Shown here piece after piece: positions 17,655-26,896 of a stretch of 64,000 bases of DNA. The notes below the pieces were generated by a model. The model was not told the origin of the DNA and made no database searches. It worked only from the letters and a program-made list of their open reading frames with translations. How positions within the stretch are numbered: the first letter of the stretch is position 1; each line of letters begins with the position of its first letter. Position numbers and translations under genes: made by a program. Source of the DNA: Stenotrophomonas acidaminiphila (GTDB lineage Bacteria; Pseudomonadota; Gammaproteobacteria; Xanthomonadales; Xanthomonadaceae); NCBI GenBank assembly GCA_002951995.1, contig CP019797.1, positions 2,650,501-2,714,500 on the forward strand, read 5' to 3'.

Positions 17655-19022
17655 ATGAACGTGACGCATAGCGCGCTGGTCGTCGACGACGAACGGGACA
17701 TCCGCGAACTCCTGGTCCTCACCCTCGGCAGGATGGGGCTGCGCATCAGCACCGCCGCCAACCTGGCCGAAGCCCGCGAACTGCTCGGCAGCAACAGCTT
17801 CGACCTGTGCCTGACCGACATGCGCCTGCCCGACGGCAACGGCATCGAGCTGGTCACCGAGATCGCGCGCGACCACCCGCGCACCCCGGTGGCGATGATC
17901 ACCGCGTTCGGCAGCATGGACCTGGCGGTGGAGGCGCTGAAGGCCGGCGCCTTCGACTTCGTCAGCAAGCCGGTGGACATCGGCGTGCTGCGCGGCATGG
18001 TCAAGCACGCGCTGGAACTCAACAACAGCGAGCGGGCGGCGCCGTCGCCGCCACCGGAAAGCGCCTCGCGCCTGCTCGGCGAGTCGCAGGCGATGGCCGA
18101 CCTGCGCACCACCATCGCCAAGGTCGCGCGCAGCCAGGCGCCGGTCTACATCGTCGGCGAGTCCGGCGTCGGCAAGGAACTGGTGGCGCGCACCATCCAC
18201 GACCAGGGCGCGCGCGCGGCCGGGCCGTTCATCCCGGTCAACTGCGGCGCCATCCCCGGCGAACTGATGGAAAGCGAGTTCTTCGGCCACAAGAAGGGCA
18301 GCTTCACCGGCGCGCACGCGGACAAGCCCGGGCTGTTCCAGGCCGCGCACGGGGGCACCCTGTTCCTGGACGAAGTGGCCGAGTTGCCGCTGCAGATGCA
18401 GGTCAAGCTGCTGCGCGCGATCCAAGAGAAATCGGTGCGCCCGGTCGGCTCGGCCACCGAAGTACCGGTGGACGTGCGCATCCTGTCGGCCACGCACAAG
18501 GACCTGGCGGCGCTGGTGCAGGACGGCCGTTTCCGCCACGACCTGTACTACCGCATCAACGTGATCGAACTGCGCGTGCCGCCGCTGCGCGAGCGCCGCG
18601 GCGACCTGCCGCAGCTGGCGGCGGCCATCCTCAGCCGGCTGGCGCGCTCGCAGCAGCTGCCCACGCCACTGTTGTCGCCGTCGGCGCTGGACGCGCTGGC
18701 CGGTTACGCCTTCCCCGGCAACGTACGCGAGCTGGAGAACGTGCTGGAGCGCGCGCTTGCCCTGGCCGATGGCGACAGCATCGGCGCCAGCGACCTGCGC
18801 CTGCCCGCCGCGCGCGGCGATGCCGGCTGCGCGGCCGAAGACGCCGCGGTCGAGCTCGATGCCGGCAATGCCGCCCTTCCCTCGTACATCGAACAGATGG
18901 AGCGCGCGGCCATCCAGAAGGCGCTGGAAGAAAACCGCTGGAACCGGACCCGTACCGCGGCGCAGCTGGGCATCACCTTCCGCGCGCTGCGCTACAAGCT
19001 CAAGAAGCTGGGCATGGACTGA
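17655..19022 (+). CDS. pilR: PilR, sigma-54 response regulator of pilin genes
   Basis: 455-residue NtrC-type activator. Receiver domain ([14 protein letters not shown]; phosphoacceptor in [11 protein letters not shown]), AAA+ domain with Walker A GESGVGKE (about residue 170), sigma-54 contact loop GSFTGA (about 215, a variant of GAFTGA), GGTLFLDE Walker B, and a C-terminal Fis-type helix-turn-helix ([22 protein letters not shown]). Start ATG 17655 is the first before conserved sequence. It has no ribosome binding site but a possible -10 (TATCGT, 17640-17645), so a leaderless message is possible. Its expected targets, two pilin genes with -24/-12 promoters, are in the window. Confidence 0.93.
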   Translation: MNVTHSALVVDDERDIRELLVLTLGRMGLRISTAANLAEARELLGSNSFDLCLTDMRLPDGNGIELVTEIARDHPRTPVAMITAFGSMDLAVEALKAGAFDFVSKPVDIGVLRGMVKHALELNNSERAAPSPPPESASRLLGESQAMADLRTTIAKVARSQAPVYIVGESGVGKELVARTIHDQGARAAGPFIPVNCGAIPGELMESEFFGHKKGSFTGAHADKPGLFQAAHGGTLFLDEVAELPLQMQVKLLRAIQEKSVRPVGSATEVPVDVRILSATHKDLAALVQDGRFRHDLYYRINVIELRVPPLRERRGDLPQLAAAILSRLARSQQLPTPLLSPSALDALAGYAFPGNVRELENVLERALALADGDSIGASDLRLPAARGDAGCAAEDAAVELDAGNAALPSYIEQMERAAIQKALEENRWNRTRTAAQLGITFRALRYKLKKLGMD

Positions 19023-19218
19023 CCCGGCGCTTGCCGCCGCGCGGACGGGCGCGCCCTTCCAGCAGCAACACTCCCCGCGCCCGCGAGGCGCCCTCCGCTC
19101 CTTCGCTGCGCCCGCGCGATCCTCGTGTTCGCCGGCGATCCCCGCGCGCACCGCGCGCAAGCGCACGCCGGGGCGACGGCTGGCAGGCCGGGCTTGCGCC
19201 GGTACGCCGCGTTTCCGG

Positions 19219-21140
19219 CTAGCGCGGCTCGCCCTGCGGGCGCTCGGGGCTTCGCGCGGGATGATCAGGGTGAAGCAGGTCCCCGCCGGCAGGCCGCCCG
19301 GATCGCCCGCGCGGTGGCTGCTGACCTCGATCCGCCCGCCCAGTACCTCGGTCACGATCTGGTGGACGATGTGCAGCCCCAGCCCGGTCCCGCCGCGGTT
19401 CCGCGCGGTGGTGAAGAACGGCTCGAAGATGCGCGACAGGTGCTCCGGCGCGATGCCGCGGCCATCATCGGCGATCTCGATCCGCACCAGCGCGTCCCCG
19501 TCGCGATGCGCGGACAGCCGGATGCGGCCCTGCCGTGCCTGCGGATACGCGTGCAGCAGCGCATTGTTGAGCAGGTTGGCGACCACCTGTTCCAGCGGCC
19601 CCGGGTAACTGTGCAGGGTGATGCCCGGCTCCAGGTCCAGCTCCAGCGCGATGCCCTCGTCGAGGCTGCCGCGGCGCAGCCGCGGGTCGGCATCCAGCAG
19701 GACCTCCGCCAGATCGAAATCACGCCGCTCCAGCGATGCGCGGTCCACCGCCACCTGCTTGAACCGCTGCACCAGCGCCGACGTGCGTCGCAGCTCGCCG
19801 TCGGCCAGGGTACAGGCCTCCGTGGCCTCGTCCAGGAAGCTCTCCAGCTCGGACCGGCGCAGACCCGCCATGACCTGCGCCTGCAGGCGGGCGATGCCGC
19901 CACGCAATGTGCCCAGTGCCAGCTGCGCACTGGCCAGCGGGGTGTTCATTTCGTGCGCGACGCCCGCCACCATCAGCCCCAGCGACGACAGGCGCTCGGC
20001 ACGCGCCAGTTCCTGCTGCGCCGCCTGCAGGTGTTCGTTGGCCAGCTCCAGCGCGGCATTGCTGTCGCGCAGACGCTGCATGTACGCCAGTTCGCGCGCC
20101 ATGCCGCGCGCCTGCGCCAGCAGCAGCCACAGCACCAGCACGCCGCCCAGCAGCGCCAGGCCGCCGAGCACGGCCTTCCAGCGCGCGGTCGGCGGGCGCG
20201 AGCGGTGCACCAGCAGGCGCAGCTGCCCCACCGTCGGGTCGGCGTGTGCGAGCAGGTCGCCCTCGGTACCGCGCCAGGCCGCCTGCAGGGTGGTGAAGCT
20301 CCAGTCGCGCCAGCTGCCGGCGGACCGTCGCTGCATGGCGGCCCACAACGCCGGATCGAATGTCGCCACGGTGTGCTCGGCGTGGCCCAGCTGCCACCCC
20401 CAGGCCTCGCCCGGGGTGGGGCCCAGCAGCCAATAGCCGTCGGGATGGACCAGATACAGGCTGAAACCCGACTGCGACGCACGGTCGCGCAGGCGCTTGA
20501 GCAGCACGTTGCCGTGCAGGTTCACCACGGCCACGCCGACGCTGCCATCGGCCATCAGGAACGGCGAGGAGGCGCGCAGGGTCGGCCGCAACGGCTGCTC
20601 GATGCGGCCGTTCTCGAAATTCAGGTCCAGCGGGGAAAGATGGATCTCGCCCGGCTGCAGCAGCAGCGCATTCTCGAAGAACGGCCGGCCGCGCTTGTCC
20701 TGCAGCGCGCCGCCCGGCACGCGCAGGATGCTGCCACCTTCCTGGTCCACGCGCAGGCGCTCCTGCCCGGTCGCGTCCATCCAGCGCACCTTGTGGTAAT
20801 CGCGCCCGGCCATCAGGAAGCTGGTGTAGGTTTCCAGCAACTGCGCCTCCGACCCGGTTTCCAGCAGCCGCGGGGTCAGGAAGGCGATGAAGCGCGTGTC
20901 GTCGCGCAACCGGCCCAGCCGGCGCAGCATCGACTGCGCGGCGTTCTCCAGCGCATCCTGCGCGGCCTGGCGTTCGGGCAGGCGCACGGCCCGGTCCATT
21001 TCGTACCAGAGCATCGGCACCACGGTCAGCAGGCCCAGCAGCCAGGGGGCGGCGATCAGCGTCACCCGCCACGGATGCGCGCGCATCGCGACCCATGCTT
21101 CCTGCCAACGCAGCCGCGGCCACTGCCAGAGGCGGCGCAT
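19219..21140 (-). CDS. Membrane sensor histidine kinase; 3' end uncertain (no stop in frame)
   Basis: About 630 residues. N-terminal membrane segment (ATLIAAPWLLGLLTVVPMLWY region), a large periplasmic sensor part (TSFLMAGRDYHKVRWMDATGQERLRVD), a second segment (AVLGGLALLGGVLVLWLLLA), a coiled stretch, the H-box VAGVAHEMNTPLASAQLALG, and the ATPase motifs NNALLHAYP, DDGRGIAP, GGTGLGLHIVHQIV, ending CFTLIIPRE. The frame has no stop after this and stays open antisense to pilR and pilS down to 15939. One added base near 19225-19260 would bring the TAG at 19219-19221 into frame, which I take as the true end. It starts four bases after the stop of the EAL response regulator, so the two form a likely signalling pair. 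Confidence 0.8.
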
Positions 21141-21143
21141 GGC

Positions 21144-23378
21144 TCAGCCCTGGCCGCGCAGGCGCGCGATGAAGTCCTCCACCGGTTCGGGATGCGCGAA
21201 CAGGTAGCCTTGTGCGCAGGGGCACCCGTGACGGCGCAGCCATTCGACCTGGGCGGGGGTTTCCACGCCCTCGGCGACGATGTCCAGGCCCAGCCGGTGG
21301 CCCAGGGTGATGATCATGTCCGCCACGTTGGCGCCCTCGCCCTGCTCGCCCTGTTCGCCGACGCCGGCGGTGAACTGCCGGTCCAGCTTGAGCCGGGTGA
21401 CCGGCAGCGAATGCACGTAGCGCAGCGACGAATAGCCGGTCCCGAAATCGTCCACCGCGATGCCGAAGCCGAGCCGGCGCAGGCGCGCCAGCAGCTCGCG
21501 ACCATCCTGGTAATCGCTCATCACCGCGCCCTCGGTGATCTCGATCTCCATCCGCCGCGGCTCGATCCCGTGGCGCGCCACCATGGCGGCCAGTTCCTCG
21601 ATGAACTCGCGACGGCCCAGCTGCAGCGGTGACACGTTGACCGACAGCGGGATGTCCGGGAAACCCGCCTGCTCCATCGCCCGCAGGGCCTCGCAGACCA
21701 GTTCGATCACGCGCCCGCCCAGCGGCACGATCAGGCCACTGGCCTCGGCTACCGGAATGAAGCTGGCCGGCGATTGCGGGCGTCCGTCCTCGGTCCAGCG
21801 GGCCAGCGCCTCGGCGCCGACGATGGCCCCGGTCTCGAGATCCACCTGTGCCTGCAGCGCGATGCCGACGCGGTCCTCGCGCAGCGCCCGGTAGAGCGCG
21901 CGCGACTCCATGAAGCGGCACAGGTTCTCCTGCTCGCTCTCGACCTGGTATTCGGCCACGCCGTGCCCGCCATTGGCACGGATCCGGGTGACCAGCAGCA
22001 GGCCGGCGGCCACCGCGCCGCCCGCGCCGCCGCGGTACTGGTCCAGATCCACCCGTGCCGCATCGACCCGCAGGAACGGCAGCTCACCGGTGTCCTCGCT
22101 CTGTTCCAGCGCATCGACGGGATCGGAGGCCAGGTGCGCGGACGGCCCCAGTACCGCGAAGGTGCCTTCGTGCAGCCGCGCGATGCTGCACGGCGGCGGA
22201 TACATCTGTGCCAGGCGGTCGGCCATGCGCTGCAGCAGCAGGTCGCCCTGCTCCGGCCCCAGTGCCAGGCTGCCGTCGCTGTACTGCCCCAGGTCGACCA
22301 CCAGCAGGCTCTGCCCACAGCGCCCGGGCTGCTCCAGCACCTGCCGCAGGTCACGGCGCAGGGCATTGCCGTTGGGGATGTCCAGCAGGCTGTCGCGATA
22401 GGCGACGCGCTCCAGACGCGCCGCCAGGTCGACATTGACCAGGCCGGCATTGGCATGGGTGACGAACACCTGCAGCAGTTCGTGCTCCTCGGCGTCGAGC
22501 GAACGCTCGGTCGCCAGGTAGATGGCCATCGGCGCCACCGTGCCGCCGCCATCCAGGAACAGCACCTGGCTGGACGGCATGCCGATGCTGCAGCGGCGGG
22601 TGAACGCGTCCAGCAGCAGGTCGCGGACCATGGGGTCGGCGATGTCCTGCACGCGGCACCCCTGCAGCGTCGCGAAGCCGCCATCGGCTGCGGTCACCAT
22701 CGCCTCGGACACCGGCAGGTCGGCCGAACCGTCGTGCACGCACACCAGGCCATCGAGCGGCACTTCCAGCAATGCCGCCAGTTCGCACAGCAGCTGGCGC
22801 GAAAAATCGTCGGGGTCGCGCAGCCCGGCCAGGCGGCTGCCGGCCTGCACGATGTGCTTCAGGCCGCGCTTGGCCCGCGCCAGCGCGTGGATCTCGCTCC
22901 AGGTCCGCAGCGAGCCGGTGACGATGCCCTGCAGCCGCTCGCGGTACAGATCGGTCTTGAGCCAGTACTCGCTGATGTCCAGCTGCTGCAGGGTCTTGCG
23001 CAGCGGCGCCATGCCCGGCTGCCCAGTGATCAGCACGATGCGTACTTCGGAGTTGCCCAGCTGCTCGCGTACCGCGCGCACCAGCTGCAGGCCGGCGTCG
23101 TCGGTCTCCATCACCACGTCGAGCAGGATCGCGGAGATGCCCGGGTTGGCGGCCATCACGTCGCGCGCTTCGCTGGACGATGACGCCGTCAGCAGCCGCA
23201 GCGGGCTTTCGTTGAAACGGAAATCGGACAGCGCCATGCGCAGCGACTGCTGGAAACCGGGATCGTCATCGACGCTCAACACGGTGAAAGGAGGACTGTC
23301 CGGCGGCTGGCCACCATCGACCAGTTCCTGGCGGAACTCGAACATCCTGTCTTCGCCCGACCATGCGCTACCGCTCAT
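21144..23378 (-). CDS. Response regulator with DUF3369, degenerate GGDEF and EAL domains
   Basis: 744-residue cytoplasmic c-di-GMP signalling protein. Receiver domain (TVLSVDDDPGFQQSL; acceptor in AILLDVVMETDD), DUF3369 (RTWSEIHALARAKRGLKHIVQAGSRL), a GGDEF-like region without the GGDEF motif (YRDSLLDIPNGNALRRDL; LARLHEGTFAVLG), then an EAL domain with catalytic residues visible: EALARW, LSVNVSPLQL, MEIEITEG, VDDFGTGYSSL, LKLDRQF, EGVET and CAQGYLF. It should therefore be an active phosphodiesterase controlled by phosphorylation. ATG 23378 follows GGAAGGGG. It is upstream of, and nearly fused to, the kinase at 19219-21140. Confidence 0.88.
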   Translation of the reverse strand: MSGSAWSGEDRMFEFRQELVDGGQPPDSPPFTVLSVDDDPGFQQSLRMALSDFRFNESPLRLLTASSSSEARDVMAANPGISAILLDVVMETDDAGLQLVRAVREQLGNSEVRIVLITGQPGMAPLRKTLQQLDISEYWLKTDLYRERLQGIVTGSLRTWSEIHALARAKRGLKHIVQAGSRLAGLRDPDDFSRQLLCELAALLEVPLDGLVCVHDGSADLPVSEAMVTAADGGFATLQGCRVQDIADPMVRDLLLDAFTRRCSIGMPSSQVLFLDGGGTVAPMAIYLATERSLDAEEHELLQVFVTHANAGLVNVDLAARLERVAYRDSLLDIPNGNALRRDLRQVLEQPGRCGQSLLVVDLGQYSDGSLALGPEQGDLLLQRMADRLAQMYPPPCSIARLHEGTFAVLGPSAHLASDPVDALEQSEDTGELPFLRVDAARVDLDQYRGGAGGAVAAGLLLVTRIRANGGHGVAEYQVESEQENLCRFMESRALYRALREDRVGIALQAQVDLETGAIVGAEALARWTEDGRPQSPASFIPVAEASGLIVPLGGRVIELVCEALRAMEQAGFPDIPLSVNVSPLQLGRREFIEELAAMVARHGIEPRRMEIEITEGAVMSDYQDGRELLARLRRLGFGIAVDDFGTGYSSLRYVHSLPVTRLKLDRQFTAGVGEQGEQGEGANVADMIITLGHRLGLDIVAEGVETPAQVEWLRRHGCPCAQGYLFAHPEPVEDFIARLRGQG

Positions 23379-23655
23379 GCCCCTTCCCCCAGACCTGGCT
23401 GCCCTGGACCGACACGTGCCGCGCCAGCGTAGCGCAATCATGGCCGGCGGTGGAACTGCCTTCGAGGGCCCCGGGAGGGCCGCCCCGGCGGGCTTCCGGG
23501 CACCCGTCACCGGGGTGGCCGGTGGCTGTCCCGGGACAGGCCGGCAGCAGCGGCCCGGGCTGCCCGGGCCAAGCCCGGGAACACCCCCCGACCGGCCGCC
23601 TGGCCTCGCAACTGGCGCCGGCTTCCGTGGACGGAAGGGGGGCGCCCGGGGCGGG

Positions 23656-25386
23656 TCAGTCCTTGGTGACGCGGTTGATCTCGGTCAGGCTGGTGATCCC
23701 CTGCGCGGCCTTGAGCAGGGCCGACTGGCGCAGGTCGTTGACCCCGATCTTCTGCGCGGCCTCGGCGATGTCCAGCGCGTTGCCGCCCTGCAGCACGATG
23801 GTGGCGATCTCGTCCGTCATCGGCATCACCTGGTAGATACCGGTACGGCCCTTGTAGCCCTCGGTGCACTCATCGCAGCCGACCGGCTCGTAGAGCTGGA
23901 TGCCCTTGTCGATCTGCTCCTGGGTGAACCCCTCGGCCAGCAGCGCATTGTCCGGCAGGTGCGCCGGCTTCTTGCAGTTGGCGCACAGGCGCCGCGCCAG
24001 GCGCTGGGCGATGACCAGGGTGACCGAAGAGGTGATGTTGTACGGGGCGATGCCCATGTTCATCAGGCGCGCGATGGTCTGCGGCGCGTCGTTGGTATGC
24101 AGGGTGGACAGCACCATGTGGCCGGTCTGCGCCGCCTTGATGGCGATCTCCGCGGTCTCCAGGTCACGGATTTCGCCGACCATGATCACGTCCGGATCCT
24201 GGCGCAGGAACGAGCGCAGCGCCGCGGCGAAGGTCATGCCGCGCTTGTTGTTCTGCTGTACCTGGTTCACGCCCGGCAGGCGGATTTCAACCGGGTCCTC
24301 CGCGGTGGAGATGTTGCGGGTCTCGTCGTTGAGGATGCCCAGCGCGGTGTACAGCGACACCGTCTTGCCCGAACCGGTGGGGCCGGTCACCAGCACCATG
24401 CCGTACGGCTTGTGGATGGCGTCCAGGAACAGCTTCTGCTGCACCGGTTCGTAACCCAGTTTGTCGATGCCCAGCTTGGCCGCGCTGCCGTCGAGGATAC
24501 GCAGCACGATCTTCTCGCCGAACAGCGTCGGCAGCGTGCTCACGCGGAAGTCGATCTGCTTGGTCTTGGACAGGTTGAGCTTGATGCGGCCGTCCTGCGG
24601 CACCCGCTTCTCGGCGATGTCCAGCTGCGACATCACCTTCAGGCGCGCGGCAATGCGCTCGCGCAGCTTCACCGGCGCCCGGGCCACGGTCTTGAGCAGG
24701 CCGTCGATGCGGAACCGCACCCGGTAGTCGTCTTCGTACGGCTCGAAGTGGATGTCCGAGGCGCCACGGCGGATCGCGTCCACCAGCACCTTGTTGACGA
24801 ACTTGACCACCGGGGTGTCGTCGCCCTTGGCGTCGATGCCGGTATCGCCACCGCCCCCCATGTCCTCGTCGCCGGCGGCGACGTCCAGGTCGCCCATGCC
24901 CTCTTCGTCGTCGCCCAGCCCGCCGGTCAGGCTTTCGTTGCTCGCCACCCACAGGTCGAGCGTGCGCCGGATCTGGTCCTCGTCGACCAGGATCGGTTCG
25001 ACCACCAGGTTGGTATGGAACTTGATCTCGTCCAGCGACTGGGTCGGGTTGCTGGTGCCGATGAACAGCTTGCCGCCACGCCTGAACAGCGGCAGCACGT
25101 TGTGCTTGCGCAGCAGCTCCTCGCTGACCAGCTTCATCGCATTGTGGTTGGCGTCGAACACCGAGGCATCCAGCAGCGGCATGCCGAACTCGACCGCATT
25201 GGCCGCGGCCAGCTGCGCGGCGTTGACCAGCTTCTTCTCGGCCAGCCACTGCGCCAGCGGCACCTTGGCCGCCGCCGCCTGCGCCATCGCGTTGCGCGCC
25301 GCGGTCTCGTCCAGTGCACCGTCCTGCACCAGGCGGCGGGCGATCCCGGTGATGCCCACGAGATTGGCGGCGACGGCTGTATTCAT
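23656..25386 (-). CDS. pilB: PilB, type IV pilus extension ATPase
   Basis: 576-residue cytoplasmic motor ATPase that powers pilus polymerisation. An N-terminal GspE-N domain (LVGITGIARRLVQDG...) is followed by the core: Walker A GPTGSGKT, Asp box, Walker B VIMVGEIRDLETAEIA, His box STLHTNDAPQTIARL, and a zinc tetracysteine motif CANCKK...CDECTEGYKGRTGIYQV. The acidic linker GLGDDEEGMGDLDVAAGDEDMGGGGD (about residues 155-180) is unusual in length. Start ATG 25386. It is encoded opposite to pilC/pilD; a ccdAB pair and glycan genes separate them. Confidence 0.95.
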   Translation of the reverse strand: MNTAVAANLVGITGIARRLVQDGALDETAARNAMAQAAAAKVPLAQWLAEKKLVNAAQLAAANAVEFGMPLLDASVFDANHNAMKLVSEELLRKHNVLPLFRRGGKLFIGTSNPTQSLDEIKFHTNLVVEPILVDEDQIRRTLDLWVASNESLTGGLGDDEEGMGDLDVAAGDEDMGGGGDTGIDAKGDDTPVVKFVNKVLVDAIRRGASDIHFEPYEDDYRVRFRIDGLLKTVARAPVKLRERIAARLKVMSQLDIAEKRVPQDGRIKLNLSKTKQIDFRVSTLPTLFGEKIVLRILDGSAAKLGIDKLGYEPVQQKLFLDAIHKPYGMVLVTGPTGSGKTVSLYTALGILNDETRNISTAEDPVEIRLPGVNQVQQNNKRGMTFAAALRSFLRQDPDVIMVGEIRDLETAEIAIKAAQTGHMVLSTLHTNDAPQTIARLMNMGIAPYNITSSVTLVIAQRLARRLCANCKKPAHLPDNALLAEGFTQEQIDKGIQLYEPVGCDECTEGYKGRTGIYQVMPMTDEIATIVLQGGNALDIAEAAQKIGVNDLRQSALLKAAQGITSLTEINRVTKD

Positions 25387-25417
25387 GGTGTTCCCCGGCA
25401 TGGACGACAGTTGGGCG

Positions 25418-25423
25418 ATTGTA
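25418..25423 (-). promoter_or_regulatory. -10 element of pilB
   Basis: Minus-strand TACAAT, 32 bases before the pilB ATG. No good -35 and no -24/-12 motif is present, so pilB is probably transcribed by a housekeeping-type holoenzyme, unlike the pilins. Confidence 0.45.
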
Positions 25424-25468
25424 CGGGGGGAAGCGGGATGGCGGACGTCTTGGAAAAGGCGCGATGCG

Positions 25469-25502
25469 TTGCGCACAACGGCAATGCGCATATAATGCGC
25501 AT
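25469..25502 (+). promoter_or_regulatory. ccdAB promoter with twin palindromic operators
   Basis: -35 TTGCGC (25469-25474), 16-base spacer, -10 TATAAT (25491-25496). The -10 is flanked by two copies of the self-complementary octamer ATGCGCAT (25484-25491 and 25495-25502) with three bases between them. Twin palindromes over the -10 suit autorepression by a CcdA-CcdB complex. The promoter is clear; the operator role is inference. Confidence 0.75.
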
Positions 25503-25521
25503 GAAGCCGGAGAAAATTCCA

Positions 25522-25773
25522 ATGCTTACGTTCTACGACACCACTGCCCCCAAACGCCCGGTCAATCTGTCCCTCAATCAGGATCTGGTCGCCCAGGCGC
25601 GTAACCTGACCACGAACCTGTCCGCCGAGGTGGAAGCCATGCTGGCAAGCTTTGTCGAACAAAAGACCCTTGAATTGCGCAACGACCGCGAGCGCCTGAA
25701 GAAATCGACGGATGTCTGGAACGACTTCAACAACCGCCACGGCTCCATCGCCGACGAGTTCTCCACGCTCTGA
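25522..25773 (+). CDS. ccdA: CcdA-type antitoxin
   Basis: 83-residue antitoxin. The N-terminal part (PVNLSLNQDLVAQARNLTTNLSAEVEAMLASFVEQ) is the ribbon-helix-helix DNA-binding domain of CcdA; the C-terminal part (KKSTDVWNDFNNRHGSIADEFSTL) is the flexible toxin-binding segment, with the family's W..FN...G.FADEFS pattern. ATG 25522 has GGAG at about 25509-25512; an in-frame ATG at 25501 would overlap the operator. It overlaps ccdB by one base (TGATG). The pair sits between pilB and tfpZ. Confidence 0.9.
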   Translation: MLTFYDTTAPKRPVNLSLNQDLVAQARNLTTNLSAEVEAMLASFVEQKTLELRNDRERLKKSTDVWNDFNNRHGSIADEFSTL

Positions 25774-26084
25774 TGGCCCAGTACGACGTCTTCGAGAATC
25801 CAGGCAGGAACCCGGCGATTCCCTACGTGGTGGATGTGCAATCGCCCTCCTTGGGCGGATATCACCGAAGGATGGTGGTTCCGCTGGTACTGCGTACAGC
25901 GCTCCCGGACATCCACCACGCCACCTTGAACCCGATCTTCGTGATCGAGCACAAGCAATGCGTATTGCACCCACTTGAGATGGTGTCGGTGCCGGCCAGC
26001 AAACTGGGCAAACCCGTGCACTCGTTGTCGGCTCACGCCAACACCCTGATCGACGCGATCGATATGCTGATCTCCCAGGCATAG
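25773..26084 (+). CDS. ccdB: CcdB-type toxin with atypical C-terminus
   Basis: 103-residue CcdB-family protein (YVVDVQSPSL...RRMVVPLVLR...LNPIFVIEHKQCVLHPLEMVSVPASKLG). CcdB of plasmid F traps DNA gyrase through its C-terminal Trp-Gly-Ile; the chromosomal Vibrio version ends Thr-Gly-Ile. Here the end is IDMLISQA, so both Gly and Ile are replaced. It may be a weakened toxin, or one with another target. Translational coupling to ccdA is by a one-base overlap. Confidence 0.88.
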   Translation: MAQYDVFENPGRNPAIPYVVDVQSPSLGGYHRRMVVPLVLRTALPDIHHATLNPIFVIEHKQCVLHPLEMVSVPASKLGKPVHSLSAHANTLIDAIDMLISQA

Positions 26085-26177
26085 AGCAGGAAAGCCGCAA
26101 CACCGGGCGTCATCCAGCACGTCCGTCCAGAACCCCCGCCATTGGACATGGCGCCTTCTCCCTGCCCCCATTCTTCC

Positions 26178-26875
26178 ATGACCCGCTGGAAAGCCGCCGC
26201 CGTGCATGCCCTGGCCAGCCTGGTGCTGGTCGCCGCGATCGCCGCCATCATCGTGCCGCTATGGCACCCCTGGGGGCTGTACCGCATCTCGGGGTGCTGC
26301 CGCTGCTGGGGTTGCTGTTGCTTGCGCAGATGGTCGCCGGGCCGTTGCTGACCCTGGTCGCATTCAAGCCCGGCAAGGAAAGCCTGCGCCTGGATCTGGC
26401 CATCATCGGCCTGCTGCAGCTGGCGTTCCTGCTCTTCGGGCTGCACATGCTGTGGCAGACCCGGCCGGCATTCGTGGTCGCCAGCGACATGCGCCTGGCC
26501 GTGGTCCTGGCCAACGAGGTGGAGGCATCCGGCCTGGCCCGGGCCAGCGATCCCCGCTGGTCGCGGCTGGCATGGGGCACGCCACGGCTGGTGGGCCTGC
26601 GGCCGGGAACGTCACGCAGCAGCCACGACTCCGCGCTCGCCGCCTTCCTCGATACCGGGAGGGAACGGGAGCGGAAGCCGGCGTGGTACGTGCCCTACGC
26701 CGACATCGTACCGCGGCTGGCCTTCAACGCCACGCCCAGCACCGCCGACGGCCAGCCCGCTGCCAACCCGGCAGACACCCCGTTCCGCAGCCTGCCGATC
26801 GTGGCCCGGCACGGTGCCGGCCGCGTGGTGCTCGACGCCGGCAGCCTGCAGCCGGTGCGGGTGGTCACCTATTGA
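26178..26875 (+). CDS. TfpX/TfpZ-family type IV pilin accessory protein, frameshifted
   Basis: Inner-membrane accessory protein of type IV pili. The N-terminal part MTRWKAAAVHALASLVLVAAIAAIIVPLWHPWGLYRIS reads in one frame; the continuation GVLPLLGLLLLAQMVAGPLLTLVAFKPGKESLRLDLAIIGLLQ, the family's second half, is in another. The switch falls at a run of four G (26291-26294); five G would join them as ...RIS-GVLPLL... So the gene is probably intact in the cell. The C-terminal periplasmic part ends ARHGAGRVVLDAGSLQPVRVVTY. TfpX/TfpZ helps pilin stability or assembly; position beside pilB fits. Confidence 0.78.
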
Positions 26876-26896
26876 CCAACGCGCCGCAACGCCAGC

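Noticed and set aside
15939..19200. 1,000-codon antisense extension of the kinase frame
   Set aside because: Lies opposite clear pilS and pilR coding sequence and has no domain; a stop-poor antisense frame is common at this GC content.
22522..25773. Very long plus-strand frame across the EAL regulator and pilB
   Set aside because: Only its last 83 codons (ccdA) have family features and a ribosome binding site; the rest is antisense to real genes.
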